33,661 bases of DNA from Chitinophagaceae bacterium. Lineage in GTDB: Bacteria > Bacteroidota > Bacteroidia > Chitinophagales > Chitinophagaceae. Positions 1 to 9,600 of this stretch are shown in pieces (position 1 is the stretch's first letter; the number at the start of each line of letters is the position of its first letter). The translations under genes and the position numbers were made by a program. The notes under the pieces were generated by a model. It saw nothing but the letters and a program-made list of their open reading frames with translations. It was not told the DNA's origin and did not search any database. The DNA lies in NCBI GenBank assembly GCA_019247775.1, contig JAFBAN010000143.1, forward strand, positions 1 to 33,661. The letters run 5' to 3'.

Positions 1-340
1 TTGTGAGAAGGGATACGTCGATCGAGGAGCGGCTGCCGATGGTTTCTTCCCTGTTAATAAACCCGATGGAAGAAAAAACCAGCACCGCTTTAGGACCAGG
101 CACCTGTATGGAATAGCGGCCTGTGGAATCGGAGATCGCCCCGGAAGACGCCTGTCCCTTTACCTGGACGGCTACCCCCGGCAGGCCGGCCCCGCCGGCA
201 TCCCTGATAACGCCTGTTACCCTTCTGGACTGGGCCAGGGCATTACCGGAGAAAAAAAACTGGGTGAAGATCAGCAGCATCAGGAGGAGGCATCGCTGCA
301 TACCATGAGCAGTAAAAAAGAAAGTCTCTTTCTTCTTCAT
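1..340 (-). CDS. SusC/RagA-family TonB-dependent receptor, N-terminal fragment
   Basis: This is the 5' end of a gene that leaves the window at position 1, so only about 113 codons are visible. The predicted protein begins MKKKETFFF and has a hydrophobic signal segment ending near ALAQS (about residues 17-37). It then shows the carboxypeptidase-regulatory-like beta-sandwich that opens SusC proteins: VTGVIRDAGG, GVAVQVKG, SDSTGRYSI and VFSSIGF are all typical. SusC proteins import glycans or peptides across the outer membrane with TonB energy. I chose the ATG at 340; the in-frame ATG at 301 (MQRCLLLM) is a good alternative that keeps the whole signal peptide. No barrel or plug is visible here, and any SusD partner would lie outside the window. 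Confidence 0.8.
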   Translation of the reverse strand, partial: MKKKETFFFTAHGMQRCLLLMLLIFTQFFFSGNALAQSRRVTGVIRDAGGAGLPGVAVQVKGQASSGAISDSTGRYSIQVPGPKAVLVFSSIGFINREETIGSRSSIDVSLLT

Positions 341-787
341 AAGGCAAGCATTTAGGTTAGATCAGCCCGGGAAATACCTGGCATGAGTCGTTTTTTGACA
401 GATCGCCCGTTCCGCATGTATTACAATGCATTGAGCCGGGCCACCGGTAAAATTCCGTCCGGGTTTACCAGTGTATGCATATCTGTCAAATGCAAATACG
501 AAAGAATTCAAGGACTAAAGATTTTACCAATTGTCAATTTTGTAAGCTATTTTACCATGTGCCAGGAACTCCATATAATGGAATAAGGATGATTTTTTTT
601 GCGGCCCGATTCAACTGCACTATTCGTGCAAAACAGTTTTGGAACTGTTCCATATAATGGAATTAGGGTGTCCGATCATTCCTGTAAAGGCTGTCTGCTT
701 TCCGTAGACGAATCCCCGTCATTCGTAGATACCTGCCCTGAAATGACCACTTTTGATATTATTTAGCGGAAGGTTAAAAAAACACCC
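341..787. other. Intergenic region with two copies of a near-palindrome
   Basis: This 447-bp stretch separates a leftward SusC-like gene from a rightward DUF4386 gene, so it should carry both promoters. The short open frames in it have no recognisable protein character. Its main structure is two copies of TCCATATAATGGAAT, at about 570-584 and 649-663, described separately. Confidence 0.6.
570..663. repeat. Pair of TCCATATAATGGAAT near-palindromes
   Basis: The second copy, TTCCATATAATGGAA at 648-662, has perfect 6-bp arms (TTCCAT and ATGGAA) around ATA. The first copy at 570-583 keeps the same core, preceded by C instead of T. Both are preceded by GGAACT and followed by a purine-rich TAAGG or TTAGGG, so the similarity extends beyond the palindrome. 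The copies are 79 bp apart. They could be paired operators for a dimeric regulator of one of the divergent genes; this is inference. Confidence 0.6.
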
Positions 788-1516
788 ATGGACGCTCCGC
801 AAAATTCACCTAAAGTTTATGCCAGAACCGCCGGTGCATTGTACCTGGTTCTTATAGTCGTTGGCCTCTTCGCCGAGGTGTTTGTGCGGAACAGACTGGT
901 CGTTCCGGGCAACAGCAACGCTACCGCCGATCATATCCTGGCATCGCCGGGTCTATGGCGCGCAGGCATTGTTGCGGACCTGATAATGCATGTACTGGAT
1001 ATTCCCATCATGTGGCTCGTCTATATCCTGTTCAGACCGGTAAACCGGAACCTTGCGTTGCTGGTATTATTATTCAATCTTGTACAGACTGCCGTGCTTG
1101 TTGCCAATAAACTCAATCTTGTAGCTGCCCTGCTCCCACTCGAGAATTCCGATTATCAGGCAGTATTCGGCGCACAGCAGTTGCATTCACAGGTTTATCT
1201 CTCCCTGAAACTCCATGATTATGGATTTGGGATCGGGTTGATCTTCTTCGGCTTTGTATGCCTGATCGAAGGCTACCTGATCCTCCGCTCCGGGTTACTG
1301 CCCGGATTCATTGGTACAATGATGCAGCTGGCGGGGATCTGCTATCTTATCAGCAGTTTCACCCAGCTCCTCGCGCCACGGTTAGAAAGCCCGCTATTCC
1401 TGCTACTCATGCTCCCATGCATTGTAGGCGAGCTGAGCTTCTGTCTGTGGCTGCTGATCAAAGGAGTACACACCGAAAAATGGAAACAACTGGTCTCGGA
1501 AAGCCGGCAGCAGTGA
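788..1516 (+). CDS. DUF4386 family integral membrane protein
   Basis: The 242-residue protein is very hydrophobic, with about six membrane segments (near residues 13-32, 57-82, 85-112, 142-168, 170-196 and 203-223). The opening, VYARTAGALYLVLIVVG, and the later LILRSGLLPGF and LLMLPCIVGEL stretches are typical of DUF4386 proteins, whose biochemical role is unknown. It would sit in the inner membrane. The ATG at 788 is the first in the frame and has no Shine-Dalgarno sequence, as usual in this phylum. The gene ends two bases before the stop codon of the convergent HD-domain gene, leaving no room for a separate terminator. The family call is firm; the function is not known. Confidence 0.85.
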   Translation: MDAPQNSPKVYARTAGALYLVLIVVGLFAEVFVRNRLVVPGNSNATADHILASPGLWRAGIVADLIMHVLDIPIMWLVYILFRPVNRNLALLVLLFNLVQTAVLVANKLNLVAALLPLENSDYQAVFGAQQLHSQVYLSLKLHDYGFGIGLIFFGFVCLIEGYLILRSGLLPGFIGTMMQLAGICYLISSFTQLLAPRLESPLFLLLMLPCIVGELSFCLWLLIKGVHTEKWKQLVSESRQQ

Positions 1517-1517
1517 G

Positions 1518-2135
1518 CTAGCCGATATCGCAGGGCCCCGCATTGCTCCGCAATGAATCGCGCAGTCTTTGTATGTTGCGCAGCTTTTGTTCATTGAGCC
1601 GCTCTGCGCAGTAGTCGGTAAAATAGTGATGGGCTTCAAGAAAGTGCAGACTGCGTTGCCGCCAGTCGGTAACAGCCCTGCATTCCCGCGCCTCGGTCTC
1701 CCTCCAAACATTGCAATTGGTTTCCCAGAAATCCGCGGTGCCGAGATGGTAGGTGTCGGCATCGCACATGATACGTTGAAGTTCGTTAACTGGGCGGGCA
1801 GGCATTTTGGTAGCCAGTATGCAGGCGGCGATCTGCCGCACGATACCTGGCTCGACCTGCGCAGCCTGGCAGTAGGCTTCCATCAACTCCACGCCTTTTT
1901 CTTCGTGAAGAGCAGGCAACGCAAACAGATGCCCGGTATCATGGAACCAGGCCGCCGCTTCCACAATCAAGCGCTGTTCTCTATCCAGCTTATACCACCC
2001 GGCAAGTTCCGCCACCCGGCGCACCACCTGAACTGTATGACCGATCGTATGGTACAACAGGAAGGGCCGCTGGTACCGCTGATAAAGAAGTTCTACATGT
2101 TGCCTTATTCCATCGAGTATTCGCTGTTCCGTCAT
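1518..2135 (-). CDS. HD-domain metal-dependent phosphohydrolase
   Basis: The 205-residue protein has the HD-superfamily metal ligands: His29 and His33 in YHTIGHTVQVV, the His65-Asp66 doublet in AAAWFHDTGH, His77, and a late Asp pair in MCDADTYHLG (Asp125, Asp127). It resembles the stand-alone predicted HD hydrolases of Bacteroidota and has no signal peptide or membrane segment, so it is probably cytoplasmic. Similar HD domains in this phylum also occur fused to a membrane-bound DUF5706/Pycsar-effector-like part; that part is absent here. The substrate cannot be read from the sequence, but a nucleotide or other phosphorylated metabolite is likely. It converges on the DUF4386 gene with a one-base gap and diverges from the efflux operon. 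Confidence 0.8.
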   Translation of the reverse strand: MTEQRILDGIRQHVELLYQRYQRPFLLYHTIGHTVQVVRRVAELAGWYKLDREQRLIVEAAAWFHDTGHLFALPALHEEKGVELMEAYCQAAQVEPGIVRQIAACILATKMPARPVNELQRIMCDADTYHLGTADFWETNCNVWRETEARECRAVTDWRQRSLHFLEAHHYFTDYCAERLNEQKLRNIQRLRDSLRSNAGPCDIG

Positions 2136-2173
2136 AGTGCCTGCCTAAAGATTAGCCGCATAAATTTCCGGCT

Positions 2174-2190
2174 GAATTCTGTACGAATTC
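2174..2190. promoter_or_regulatory. Operator-like inverted repeat upstream of the efflux operon
   Basis: GAATTC-TGTAC-GAATTC forms a 17-bp dyad 92 bp before the start of the response regulator gene, in the divergent region shared with the HD-domain gene. OmpR-type regulators often control their own operon from such sites. Assignment to this regulator is inference; a chance dyad cannot be excluded. Confidence 0.35.
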
Positions 2191-2281
2191 TATAGACCAG
2201 GTTCCATGCCTGCTTTTCAGGCTGCTCCATCCAGTTTTGCTACAGAATTAAAATGCTATTTTACAGGTAAATGGGCCGGCC

Positions 2282-2959
2282 TTGAAACTGCTGATCATAG
2301 AAGATGAAAGGGATCTGAACCAGAGCATTACAGATTTCCTCGCTGCCGCCGGCTACCGCTGCGAACCCGTGTTCACTTACCGCGATGCCCTGGAAAAGAT
2401 CGACTGCAACACCTACGACTGCATCATTCTCGATATCATGCTGCCCGGCGGCTCGGGCCTTTCGCTGCTGCGGTACCTGAAGCAGGACAAAAAGAACGAC
2501 GGCGTGATCATCATCTCCGCCCGTGGCGAACTCGAAGATAAACTGGAGGGCCTGCAGCTGGGCGCCGACGACTATCTCACCAAACCCTTCCACTTGTCCG
2601 AGCTCAGTATGCGTGTTGCCGCCATCCTGCGACGTAAAAATTTCAACGGTCAGGCGGTGATCACCGCCGGGATGATCGAGATCGATACTGCCGGCAAGAC
2701 CGTTCATGTGCAGCAGCAGCCAGTAGAACTTACCCAGAAGGAATTTCAGTTACTGCTGTTCTTCGTCATTAACCGCAACCGGGTTTTGTCGAAGAATGCG
2801 ATAGCCCGTCATTTATGGGGCGATGATATGGATTACGCTTCCAGCTACGATTTTATTTATTCCCATATCAAAAATCTCCGCAAAAAGATCCAGGCGGCGG
2901 GCGGCCCGGATTATATCCGATCTGTATACGGCGAAGGCTATAAAATGATGGTATCATGA
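2282..2959 (+). CDS. OmpR/PhoB-family response regulator of the RND efflux operon
   Basis: This is a 225-residue two-domain regulator. The receiver domain (about 1-115) has the acidic pair Glu7-Asp8, phospho-acceptor Asp51 in IILDIMLPGGSG, Ser79 and the conserved Lys in DDYLTKPF. The C-terminal winged helix (about 130-225) ends in the family hallmark RSVYGEGYKM. It starts with TTG at 2282; no in-frame ATG lies close upstream, and the next residues (KLLIIEDE) match the usual start of the family, so TTG is well supported. Its stop overlaps the kinase start as ATGA (2956-2959), which suggests translational coupling. Being first in an operon with a TolC, adaptor and RND pump suggests it senses envelope or toxicant stress with its partner kinase and activates the pump. 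Confidence 0.92.
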   Translation: MKLLIIEDERDLNQSITDFLAAAGYRCEPVFTYRDALEKIDCNTYDCIILDIMLPGGSGLSLLRYLKQDKKNDGVIIISARGELEDKLEGLQLGADDYLTKPFHLSELSMRVAAILRRKNFNGQAVITAGMIEIDTAGKTVHVQQQPVELTQKEFQLLLFFVINRNRVLSKNAIARHLWGDDMDYASSYDFIYSHIKNLRKKIQAAGGPDYIRSVYGEGYKMMVS

Positions 2960-4206
2960 AGCTGTTCACCAAATACAACCGGGTCAATATCACCGCCACG
3001 ATCTTTGTATTCGTGATCGGCAGCATTGGATTTTACCTGGTACTGCACTATGTGCTGGTCAAACAGCTCGACGATTCGCTGCGGGCCGAGCAGCAGGAGA
3101 TCACCGGTTTTGTGACACAGCACAATGAACTGCCCTTTATCCAGAACACGAGGCACCAGTGGATAGAAATAAAGCCTTCTGCCGCCCCCGCCATTGCCGC
3201 GAGGCCGCATACTGTTTTTCTGTACAATGCCAGGGAAGATGAGAGTGAGCCGGTGCGGCAACTGGTGTTCCCTATCAAGGCGAATGGCGCGTTTTACACC
3301 GTTACGGTCAACAAATCGGAAACCGAAACGGAGGAATTGCTGAAACTGATCATCCTCGTTACGGTATCGATGATCTTTCTGACGCTGCTTTTCAACTATT
3401 TCATCAACCGCAGGCTCATCCGCAGGCTCTGGCAGCCATTCTACAATACCATCGCTGCCATCCGGGACTACAGGCTGCAGCAGCCCCTGAAACTGCGGCA
3501 CGAGCCGATCGAGGAGATCGGCCTGCTTAACGATAGCCTGAATGCCATGACGGAACGCATCAACCGCGACTACCTGGCCCTGCGCTCACTCACGGAAAAT
3601 GCATCTCACGAAATGCAGACCCCGCTTGCCGTGATCCATCTGAAAGTAGAATCCCTGCTGCAGACCATGGAACGCGACGAGAGAAGCGTACAGCAACTGA
3701 TGGCCATTGAAGATGCCACGCAGAAACTATCCAAGCTGCACCAGTCGCTGCTGCTGCTGACCAAACTCGAGAACCGCCAGTTCCTCCCCAATGAACAGGT
3801 GAATCTTACAGCGGTTATCCAGAGCTGGCTCGAAGAGAAACGCGAAATGCTGGGCTCGAAAAATATTGGTCTTATTGTTGACTGCGACCAGGTAGTGCTC
3901 CCTTTTCACCAGCATCTTGCGGAGATCCTGGTCGGCAACCTGCTGAACAATGCTATCCGCTATACGCCCGCGGGCGGAAGCATAAAAATTACGCTCAGCA
4001 CAAAACAACTCGTTATCACCAACAGCGCCGCAAACGGCAGCCTGGATACCGAAAAACTTTTTCAGCGATTTTATAAGGCAGGAGATAGCACGGAAGGAAC
4101 CGGACTTGGGTTGGCGATCGTTCAGGAGATCTGCCTGCTGGCGGGATTTCATATCAGTTATCATTATACAGCTTCCAAACATGCGTTTACGATCAGGTTT
4201 TCTTAG
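2956..4206 (+). CDS. Sensor histidine kinase of the efflux operon
   Basis: The 416-residue inner-membrane kinase has a first membrane segment near residues 12-34, a periplasmic sensor of about 90 residues, and a second membrane segment near 130-150. A short linker and the dimerisation domain follow, with the phospho-acceptor His218 in NASHEMQTPLAVI. The ATPase domain shows an N box (LVGNLLNNAIRYT), a degenerate G1 box (TNSAANGSLD in place of DxGxG), an F box (LFQRFYK) and a G2 box (GTGLGLAIV). The G1 change recurs in Bacteroidota kinases as far as I recall, so it does not by itself imply loss of activity. The gene overlaps the regulator by four bases and is followed closely by the pump genes. 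The ligand is not evident. Confidence 0.9.
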   Translation: MKLFTKYNRVNITATIFVFVIGSIGFYLVLHYVLVKQLDDSLRAEQQEITGFVTQHNELPFIQNTRHQWIEIKPSAAPAIAARPHTVFLYNAREDESEPVRQLVFPIKANGAFYTVTVNKSETETEELLKLIILVTVSMIFLTLLFNYFINRRLIRRLWQPFYNTIAAIRDYRLQQPLKLRHEPIEEIGLLNDSLNAMTERINRDYLALRSLTENASHEMQTPLAVIHLKVESLLQTMERDERSVQQLMAIEDATQKLSKLHQSLLLLTKLENRQFLPNEQVNLTAVIQSWLEEKREMLGSKNIGLIVDCDQVVLPFHQHLAEILVGNLLNNAIRYTPAGGSIKITLSTKQLVITNSAANGSLDTEKLFQRFYKAGDSTEGTGLGLAIVQEICLLAGFHISYHYTASKHAFTIRFS

Positions 4207-4213
4207 CAGGGTA

Positions 4214-5746
4214 ATGCAGCATGCAAAGCCGGAAAGCATCGTGTTGCTCATGATGCTGCTGCCCCTTATGCTGGGCGCACAGAGCAGTTCTGCGCCGCCT
4301 AAAACCAATCCGCCCAAAACCAATCCGCCCGTTACTACACCAGCTGCCAAACCAGGGGCTGTTCCCAATCGGACTGCGCCCGACACCACCGTTCAGCCCA
4401 AATTAAACCGGCCTCTGCCGCAGGCCAGAGACACACAGCACTTGCAGCAGCCGAAACTGCCGCTGAATACGAGCGGCGATAATATGCACCTGAATACTAT
4501 CCTTCCAACCACCCAGACAAAAGACAGTCTGTGGTTATCGGGTCTTGGTCAATCATACAACCCGGCCAATCGTGCACTCAACGATTACCTGGGCAGCGCC
4601 ACCCGCAGCAGCCCGATCCTGAACGATTATAATAACCAGCGTCTGTCGAATCTGATCGACAGTATGCGGTTGCAGGCGAGTCTGAAACCGCAGGTCACAG
4701 GCAGCAGCACCAACAGTTATGCGCCTACTTTCGGCGGCTGGGGTTATGATGGCGCCATCACCAACGGAGCCAACTTCAGTCAGCTGATCACCGTATCCAA
4801 ACAATTCCTCCCAAAAGGCAGTCTGCAAAATCAAAACGAAGCCATCCGCCTGCTCTCCGAATCGCTCAATGCATCGGGCAGGGTATCGGTAATGGATCTT
4901 CATAAATCTGTTACCGCCCAATATGTGACCGCCTATGGCAGCTGGGAACAGGTAACCTTTAATACCGAGGTGCTGAACCTGTTGAAAAAAGAAGAAGTCA
5001 TCTTAAGACGCATGACCGAAAAAGGCGTGTACCGCCAGACGGATTATCTCGCATTCCTGGTAACGGTACAGCAACAGGAGATCCAGCTCAGCCAGGCCCG
5101 CCTGCAGTACCAGAATGATTTTGCCACATTGAATTACCTGGCGGGCATCACGGACACCACCGCAGTAGCATTGGAGAAACCGGTATTCGATATTTCATTG
5201 GTCCCCGAGCCCACCAGCACTATATTTTACCAGCAATACCGGGTAGACAGCCTGAAACTGCGGAACAGCGATGCGCTGATCGATTACAATTACAAACCGA
5301 AGATCAATGCCTATGTGGACGGCGGTTATGTAACCACTTTCCAGGAGCAATACTGGAAACATTTCGGTACCAGCTTTGGCCTGAACATTACCGTTCCTAT
5401 CTATGATGGAAAGCAGCGCCAGATGCAGCATGATAAAATAACGATCGCTGAAAGAACAAGACAGGGCTACCGCGATTTTTTCCTGCGGCAGTACAGTCAG
5501 CAGGTAGCGCAGCTGGCGCAGCAACTCAGAACTACCCAGGCGCTGATAGAGCAACAGAACTCGCAATTGAAATATGTAGAGCGACTGATGGAAGCCAATC
5601 ACAAACTGCTGGAAACTGGCGATGCGCATGTAACGGACTATATCCTCGCCATCGCCAACTATCTCAATGCAAAGAACGCCATCAGGCAGAATAATGTGAA
5701 CCGTTTACAGATCATCAACCAGATCAATTACTGGAATTCAAAATAA
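4214..5746 (+). CDS. TolC-family outer-membrane efflux channel
   Basis: The protein (510 residues from this start) has a signal peptide ending near LPLMLGAQ, then a Pro/Thr/Asn-rich tract of about 80 residues, then the long alpha-helical and beta-strand repeats of TolC channels. Typical segments include AQLAQQLRTTQALIEQQNSQ near the C-terminus and NITVPIYDGKQRQ, where the second repeat resumes. TolC trimers form the outer-membrane exit duct of tripartite pumps. I chose the ATG at 4214, eight bases after the kinase stop; the in-frame ATG at 4181 would overlap the kinase by 26 bases and lengthen the signal peptide. It is followed after five bases by the adaptor. Substrate specificity cannot be told from this protein. 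Confidence 0.88.
   Translation: MQHAKPESIVLLMMLLPLMLGAQSSSAPPKTNPPKTNPPVTTPAAKPGAVPNRTAPDTTVQPKLNRPLPQARDTQHLQQPKLPLNTSGDNMHLNTILPTTQTKDSLWLSGLGQSYNPANRALNDYLGSATRSSPILNDYNNQRLSNLIDSMRLQASLKPQVTGSSTNSYAPTFGGWGYDGAITNGANFSQLITVSKQFLPKGSLQNQNEAIRLLSESLNASGRVSVMDLHKSVTAQYVTAYGSWEQVTFNTEVLNLLKKEEVILRRMTEKGVYRQTDYLAFLVTVQQQEIQLSQARLQYQNDFATLNYLAGITDTTAVALEKPVFDISLVPEPTSTIFYQQYRVDSLKLRNSDALIDYNYKPKINAYVDGGYVTTFQEQYWKHFGTSFGLNITVPIYDGKQRQMQHDKITIAERTRQGYRDFFLRQYSQQVAQLAQQLRTTQALIEQQNSQLKYVERLMEANHKLLETGDAHVTDYILAIANYLNAKNAIRQNNVNRLQIINQINYWNSK
4295..4330 (+). repeat. 15-bp tandem repeat encoding a Pro-rich linker
   Basis: Two copies of a 15-bp unit (CCGCCYAAAACCAAT, differing at one base) plus the first six bases of a third lie just after the TolC signal peptide. 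They encode PPKTN repeats. The number of units could vary between strains by slippage without shifting the frame. Confidence 0.7.
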
Positions 5747-5751
5747 CTATT

Positions 5752-6678
5752 ATGAGAGCCCGATCGTATATAGCCCGTTTGTTAGTGATCATTCTCCTGT
5801 TCGCAGCCTGCAAAAGCAAGACGGAAGTAACGGTGGAAGAAAAAACAGAAACCGGCGCAACCCCGGTCACCATTACACAGCCCAGCGTGGGACTGATGGA
5901 AGAGACCATAGAACTCAACGCCACATCCGCTTTTTTGCTGAAGACCTATGTAAAATCAACTGCAACCGGTTACCTGCAGATGGTCAATGCAGAAATGGGC
6001 AGGTTCATCAGCCGCGGCCAGCCGATGTTCGTGATCAGGACCAAGGAAGCCCAGAGCCTTGGCAATACCATCACTTCACTCGACAGCTCGCTGCATTTCG
6101 ATGGCTCGATACAGGTGAGATCGCCGGGTACCGGGTACATCAGTCAGCTCAACTACCGCTCGGGCGATTATGTGCAGGACGGCGAGCAACTGGCCACCAT
6201 CACCGATACCAGGAGCTTTGTATTCCTGCTGGCGCTTCCCTACGAATTGACAAGATACCTGGCTGGCAACCGTCAGCCGCTGGTGAAACTGCCGGACAGC
6301 ACCGTACTCAACGGTTATATTTCCATGTCGATGCCAACCGTTGATTCCGTATCGCAAACGCAACGCTATGTGATAAAAGTGAACAGCAGCAAGCCCATAC
6401 CCGAAAACCTGATCGCCAAAGTAGTGTTTGTGAAAAAGATCAACAGCAATGCAGTATCGCTGTTAAAATCGGCCGTGCTCAGCGATGAGACCCAAACCCG
6501 GTTCTGGATCATGAAGATGACGGATTCCGCCACCGCCGTAAAAGTACCGGTGATCAAAGGGCTCGAATCGGGAGATAAAGTGGAGATCATATCACCCCGT
6601 TTGCTGGCAAGCGATAAGATATTACTGACAGGCAATTACGGTCTGCCCGATACCGCAAAAGTCACCATCATCAAATAA
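5752..6678 (+). CDS. RND efflux periplasmic adaptor (HlyD/AcrA-like) lipoprotein, short form
   Basis: The 308-residue protein has a lipoprotein signal with lipobox LFAAC (Cys20). It then shows the split biotinyl-lipoyl domain of membrane-fusion proteins: STATGYLQMVNAEMGRFISR with GQPMFVI before the hairpin, and VRSPGTGYISQLNYRSGDYV with GEQLATI after it. Beta-barrel and membrane-proximal parts follow (about 150-308). It should bridge the RND pump and TolC-like channel flanking it. The odd point is the segment between the lipoyl halves (about residues 97-117), where most adaptors carry a long alpha-helical hairpin; here there are only about 20 residues. It sits five bases after the TolC gene and six before the pump gene, clearly one operon. 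Confidence 0.88.
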   Translation: MRARSYIARLLVIILLFAACKSKTEVTVEEKTETGATPVTITQPSVGLMEETIELNATSAFLLKTYVKSTATGYLQMVNAEMGRFISRGQPMFVIRTKEAQSLGNTITSLDSSLHFDGSIQVRSPGTGYISQLNYRSGDYVQDGEQLATITDTRSFVFLLALPYELTRYLAGNRQPLVKLPDSTVLNGYISMSMPTVDSVSQTQRYVIKVNSSKPIPENLIAKVVFVKKINSNAVSLLKSAVLSDETQTRFWIMKMTDSATAVKVPVIKGLESGDKVEIISPRLLASDKILLTGNYGLPDTAKVTIIK

Positions 6679-6683
6679 GCAGC

Positions 6684-9600
6684 ATGCGGCCTTTTTTTAC
6701 GAGTTATAAGAATCCGATCACGGTACTGATGGTGATCATCATCATGGGTGGGCTGTTCGCTTACACGAAGATGCAGACCGCATTGTTCCCCGAGATCACC
6801 TTCCCCAAGATCAAGATCATTGCCGATGCGGGCCAGCAGCCCGTAAAAAAGATGATGATCACGGTAACCCGCCAGCTCGAGAACGCCATCAAACAGGTAC
6901 CCGATCTGCAAAAGATCCGCAGCACCACCAGCCGCGGCTCCTGCGAGATCTCGGCTTATATGGACTGGGATGCCAATATCGATATCAGCCAGCAGCGGAT
7001 CGAGTCCAAGATCAATGAAATAAAAAATACGCTGCCGGCCGACATCCAGATCACCGTCGAGCGCATGAACCCCTCCATCCTGCCCATCACCGGCTTCTCG
7101 CTCGAGAGCCATGTGCGCAGTCCCATCGAAATGAAGCTGCTGGCGATGTACACGATCAAGCCTTTTCTTTCGCAGGTAGAAGGCGTTTCCGAGATCCGCG
7201 TCATCGGCGGCAAACAGAAAGAATACTGGATGGTGCTGAATATCCAGAAGATGAATACCCTGGGCATTACACCGGATATCATCAACACTGCACTGAGCCA
7301 GACCAATTTCATCAAATCGAACGGATATATCTCCGACTACCGCCTGCTCTATCTCACCATTACCGATGCGGCCGTAAGCTCCATCGACCAGCTTTCGAAT
7401 ATCGTGGTGAGCAATAACGGCCGGCGCGTGGTATTGCTGAAAGATATTGCCGAAGTACAGATCCAGGAAGCGAAGGAATATGTGAAGATCAACGCCAATG
7501 GCCAGGAAGGCATACTGCTGGCAGTGATCAAACAACCGAATGCCAACCTGGTATCACTGAGCGACAGGATGGATCAAAAGCTGAAAGAACTGCGCCGGAT
7601 CATCCCGAAAGATGTGACCATCGCTCCATTCTACGTACAGGCCGATTTTGTGAAGGATTCCATCAAAAGCGTAACGGACAGCCTGCTGATCGGCCTGGCG
7701 CTGGCGATCATTGTCGCCATCATTTTCCTCCGTTCGCTTAAAGCCAGCGCCGTGATCCTCGTAACCATACCGGTGATCCTTTGCCTGGCCATGATCTGCC
7801 TCTATGCCATGGGCCAAACGCTCAATATTATGACCCTGGGCGCTATCGCCGCGGCCATCGGTCTGATCATCGATGATGCCATCGTGGTGGTGGAACAGAT
7901 CCATCGAACGCATGAGGAACACCCCGATGAACCGACAACGGTACTGGTACAGAAAGCCATTCGCTATCTGTTGCCGGCCATGATCGGCTCATCGCTGAGC
8001 ACCATCGTTATCTTCCTTCCCTTTGTACTGATGACCGGCGTGGCGGGCGCTTATTTCACGGTGATGACGAATACGATGATCATTACACTGGTCTGTTCCT
8101 TCTTCGTTACCTGGATCTTTTTACCAGTGATCTATTTGCTGTTCACCCGCAAGGCAGCCGAAGTAAGCACGAAAGATAAAAACCTGAAACCGCATGCGGT
8201 CCATAACCAGCGCTGGGTAGGATTTTTCATCACTCGGCCGGTGTTGAGCGTGCTCATTGTTCTCGGGCTCGGGTTATCCATCGTGCTCATCTACCCGCAT
8301 CTTGAAACCGGGTTCCTGCCGGAGATGGATGAGGGAAGTATCGTACTCGATTATAATTCTCCGCCCGGCACTTCACTCGAAGAAACAGATCGCATACTCC
8401 GGCAGGTGGAAAAAATATTGGTGAAAGTGCCCGAAGTAGCAGCTTACAGCCGCCGTACCGGTACGCAGATGGGCTTCTTCATTACCGAACCGAATCGCGG
8501 CGACTACCTGATACAGCTGAAAAAGAAACGCGACAAGAGTACCGAAGAAGTGATCAGCGATATCCGCAAACAGGTAGAAGCTTCGCAACCGGCTTTGCGG
8601 ATCGATTTCGGTCAGGTGATCGGCGATATGCTGGGCGACCTGATGACATCGGTGCAGCCGATAGAAGTAAAAATATTCGGGAACGATATCCCGCGGCTCC
8701 AGCAATTATCCAGGGAAGTGGCTGATATAGTCACGCATGTAGAGGGCACAGCCGATGTGTTCGATGGCATCGTGATCGCGGGGCCATCCATCAATATCGA
8801 ACCGAATTATGCCATGCTTGCGCAATACGGCATCACACCGGCCAACCTGCAGTTCCAGCTGCAGTCGGCGCTGGAAGGAAATATAGCCGGTACGGTATAC
8901 GATCGTGATCAGCTGACCAGTATCCGGCTGGTGTATCCCGGCAATAAGACCTTAAGTGTAGCAGGCATACAAAAAACACCTGTGTTCTTACCCAACGGGC
9001 AATTATTGCCGATCGATCATCTTGCCAACGTGCACCTTGTTACCGGCGAAGCAGAAATTGAGCGGGAAGACCTGCAGTCGATGGGCGTGGTAACAGGTCG
9101 ATTGGAGAACCGCGACCTGGGCAGTGTGATCAAAGACATCCAGGCAGCGGTCAGCAAAAAAATAAACCTGCCCCAGGGCTACGCGATCGTATATGGCGGC
9201 GCTTATGCAGACCAGCAGCAATCGTTCAGGGAATTACTGATGATACTGATCACATCCAGCCTGCTGGTATTCGGCGTGATCCTTTTCCTGTACCGCGATT
9301 TCAGGATCGCCTGCATCATATTGCTTATTGCCGTGCTCGGCATCAGCGGCAGTTATATGGGACTTTATTTCACGAATACAGCGCTCAATGTGGGAAGCTA
9401 TACCGGGTTGATCATGATCGTGGGCATTATCGGCGAGAACGCTATTTTTACTTTCCTGCAGTTCCGCGAGTCGTTGAAAGAATCGAATGATGTGGACCAG
9501 GCGATCATCTACTCTATCTCCACGCGATTACGGCCCAAGCTAATGACCGCACTCGGCGCCATCATAGCGCTGATGCCGATCGCACTTGGAATTGGTACCG

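Noticed and set aside
383..657. Two overlapping short frames between the SusC fragment and DUF4386 gene
   Set aside because: They have no protein-like composition and overlap the operator-like repeats; more likely non-coding.
6636..7535. Long minus-strand open frame opposite the RND pump gene
   Set aside because: The pump is unmistakable on the plus strand. The antisense frame has His/Asp/Gly-rich composition without domains, as expected for the reverse of a membrane protein gene.
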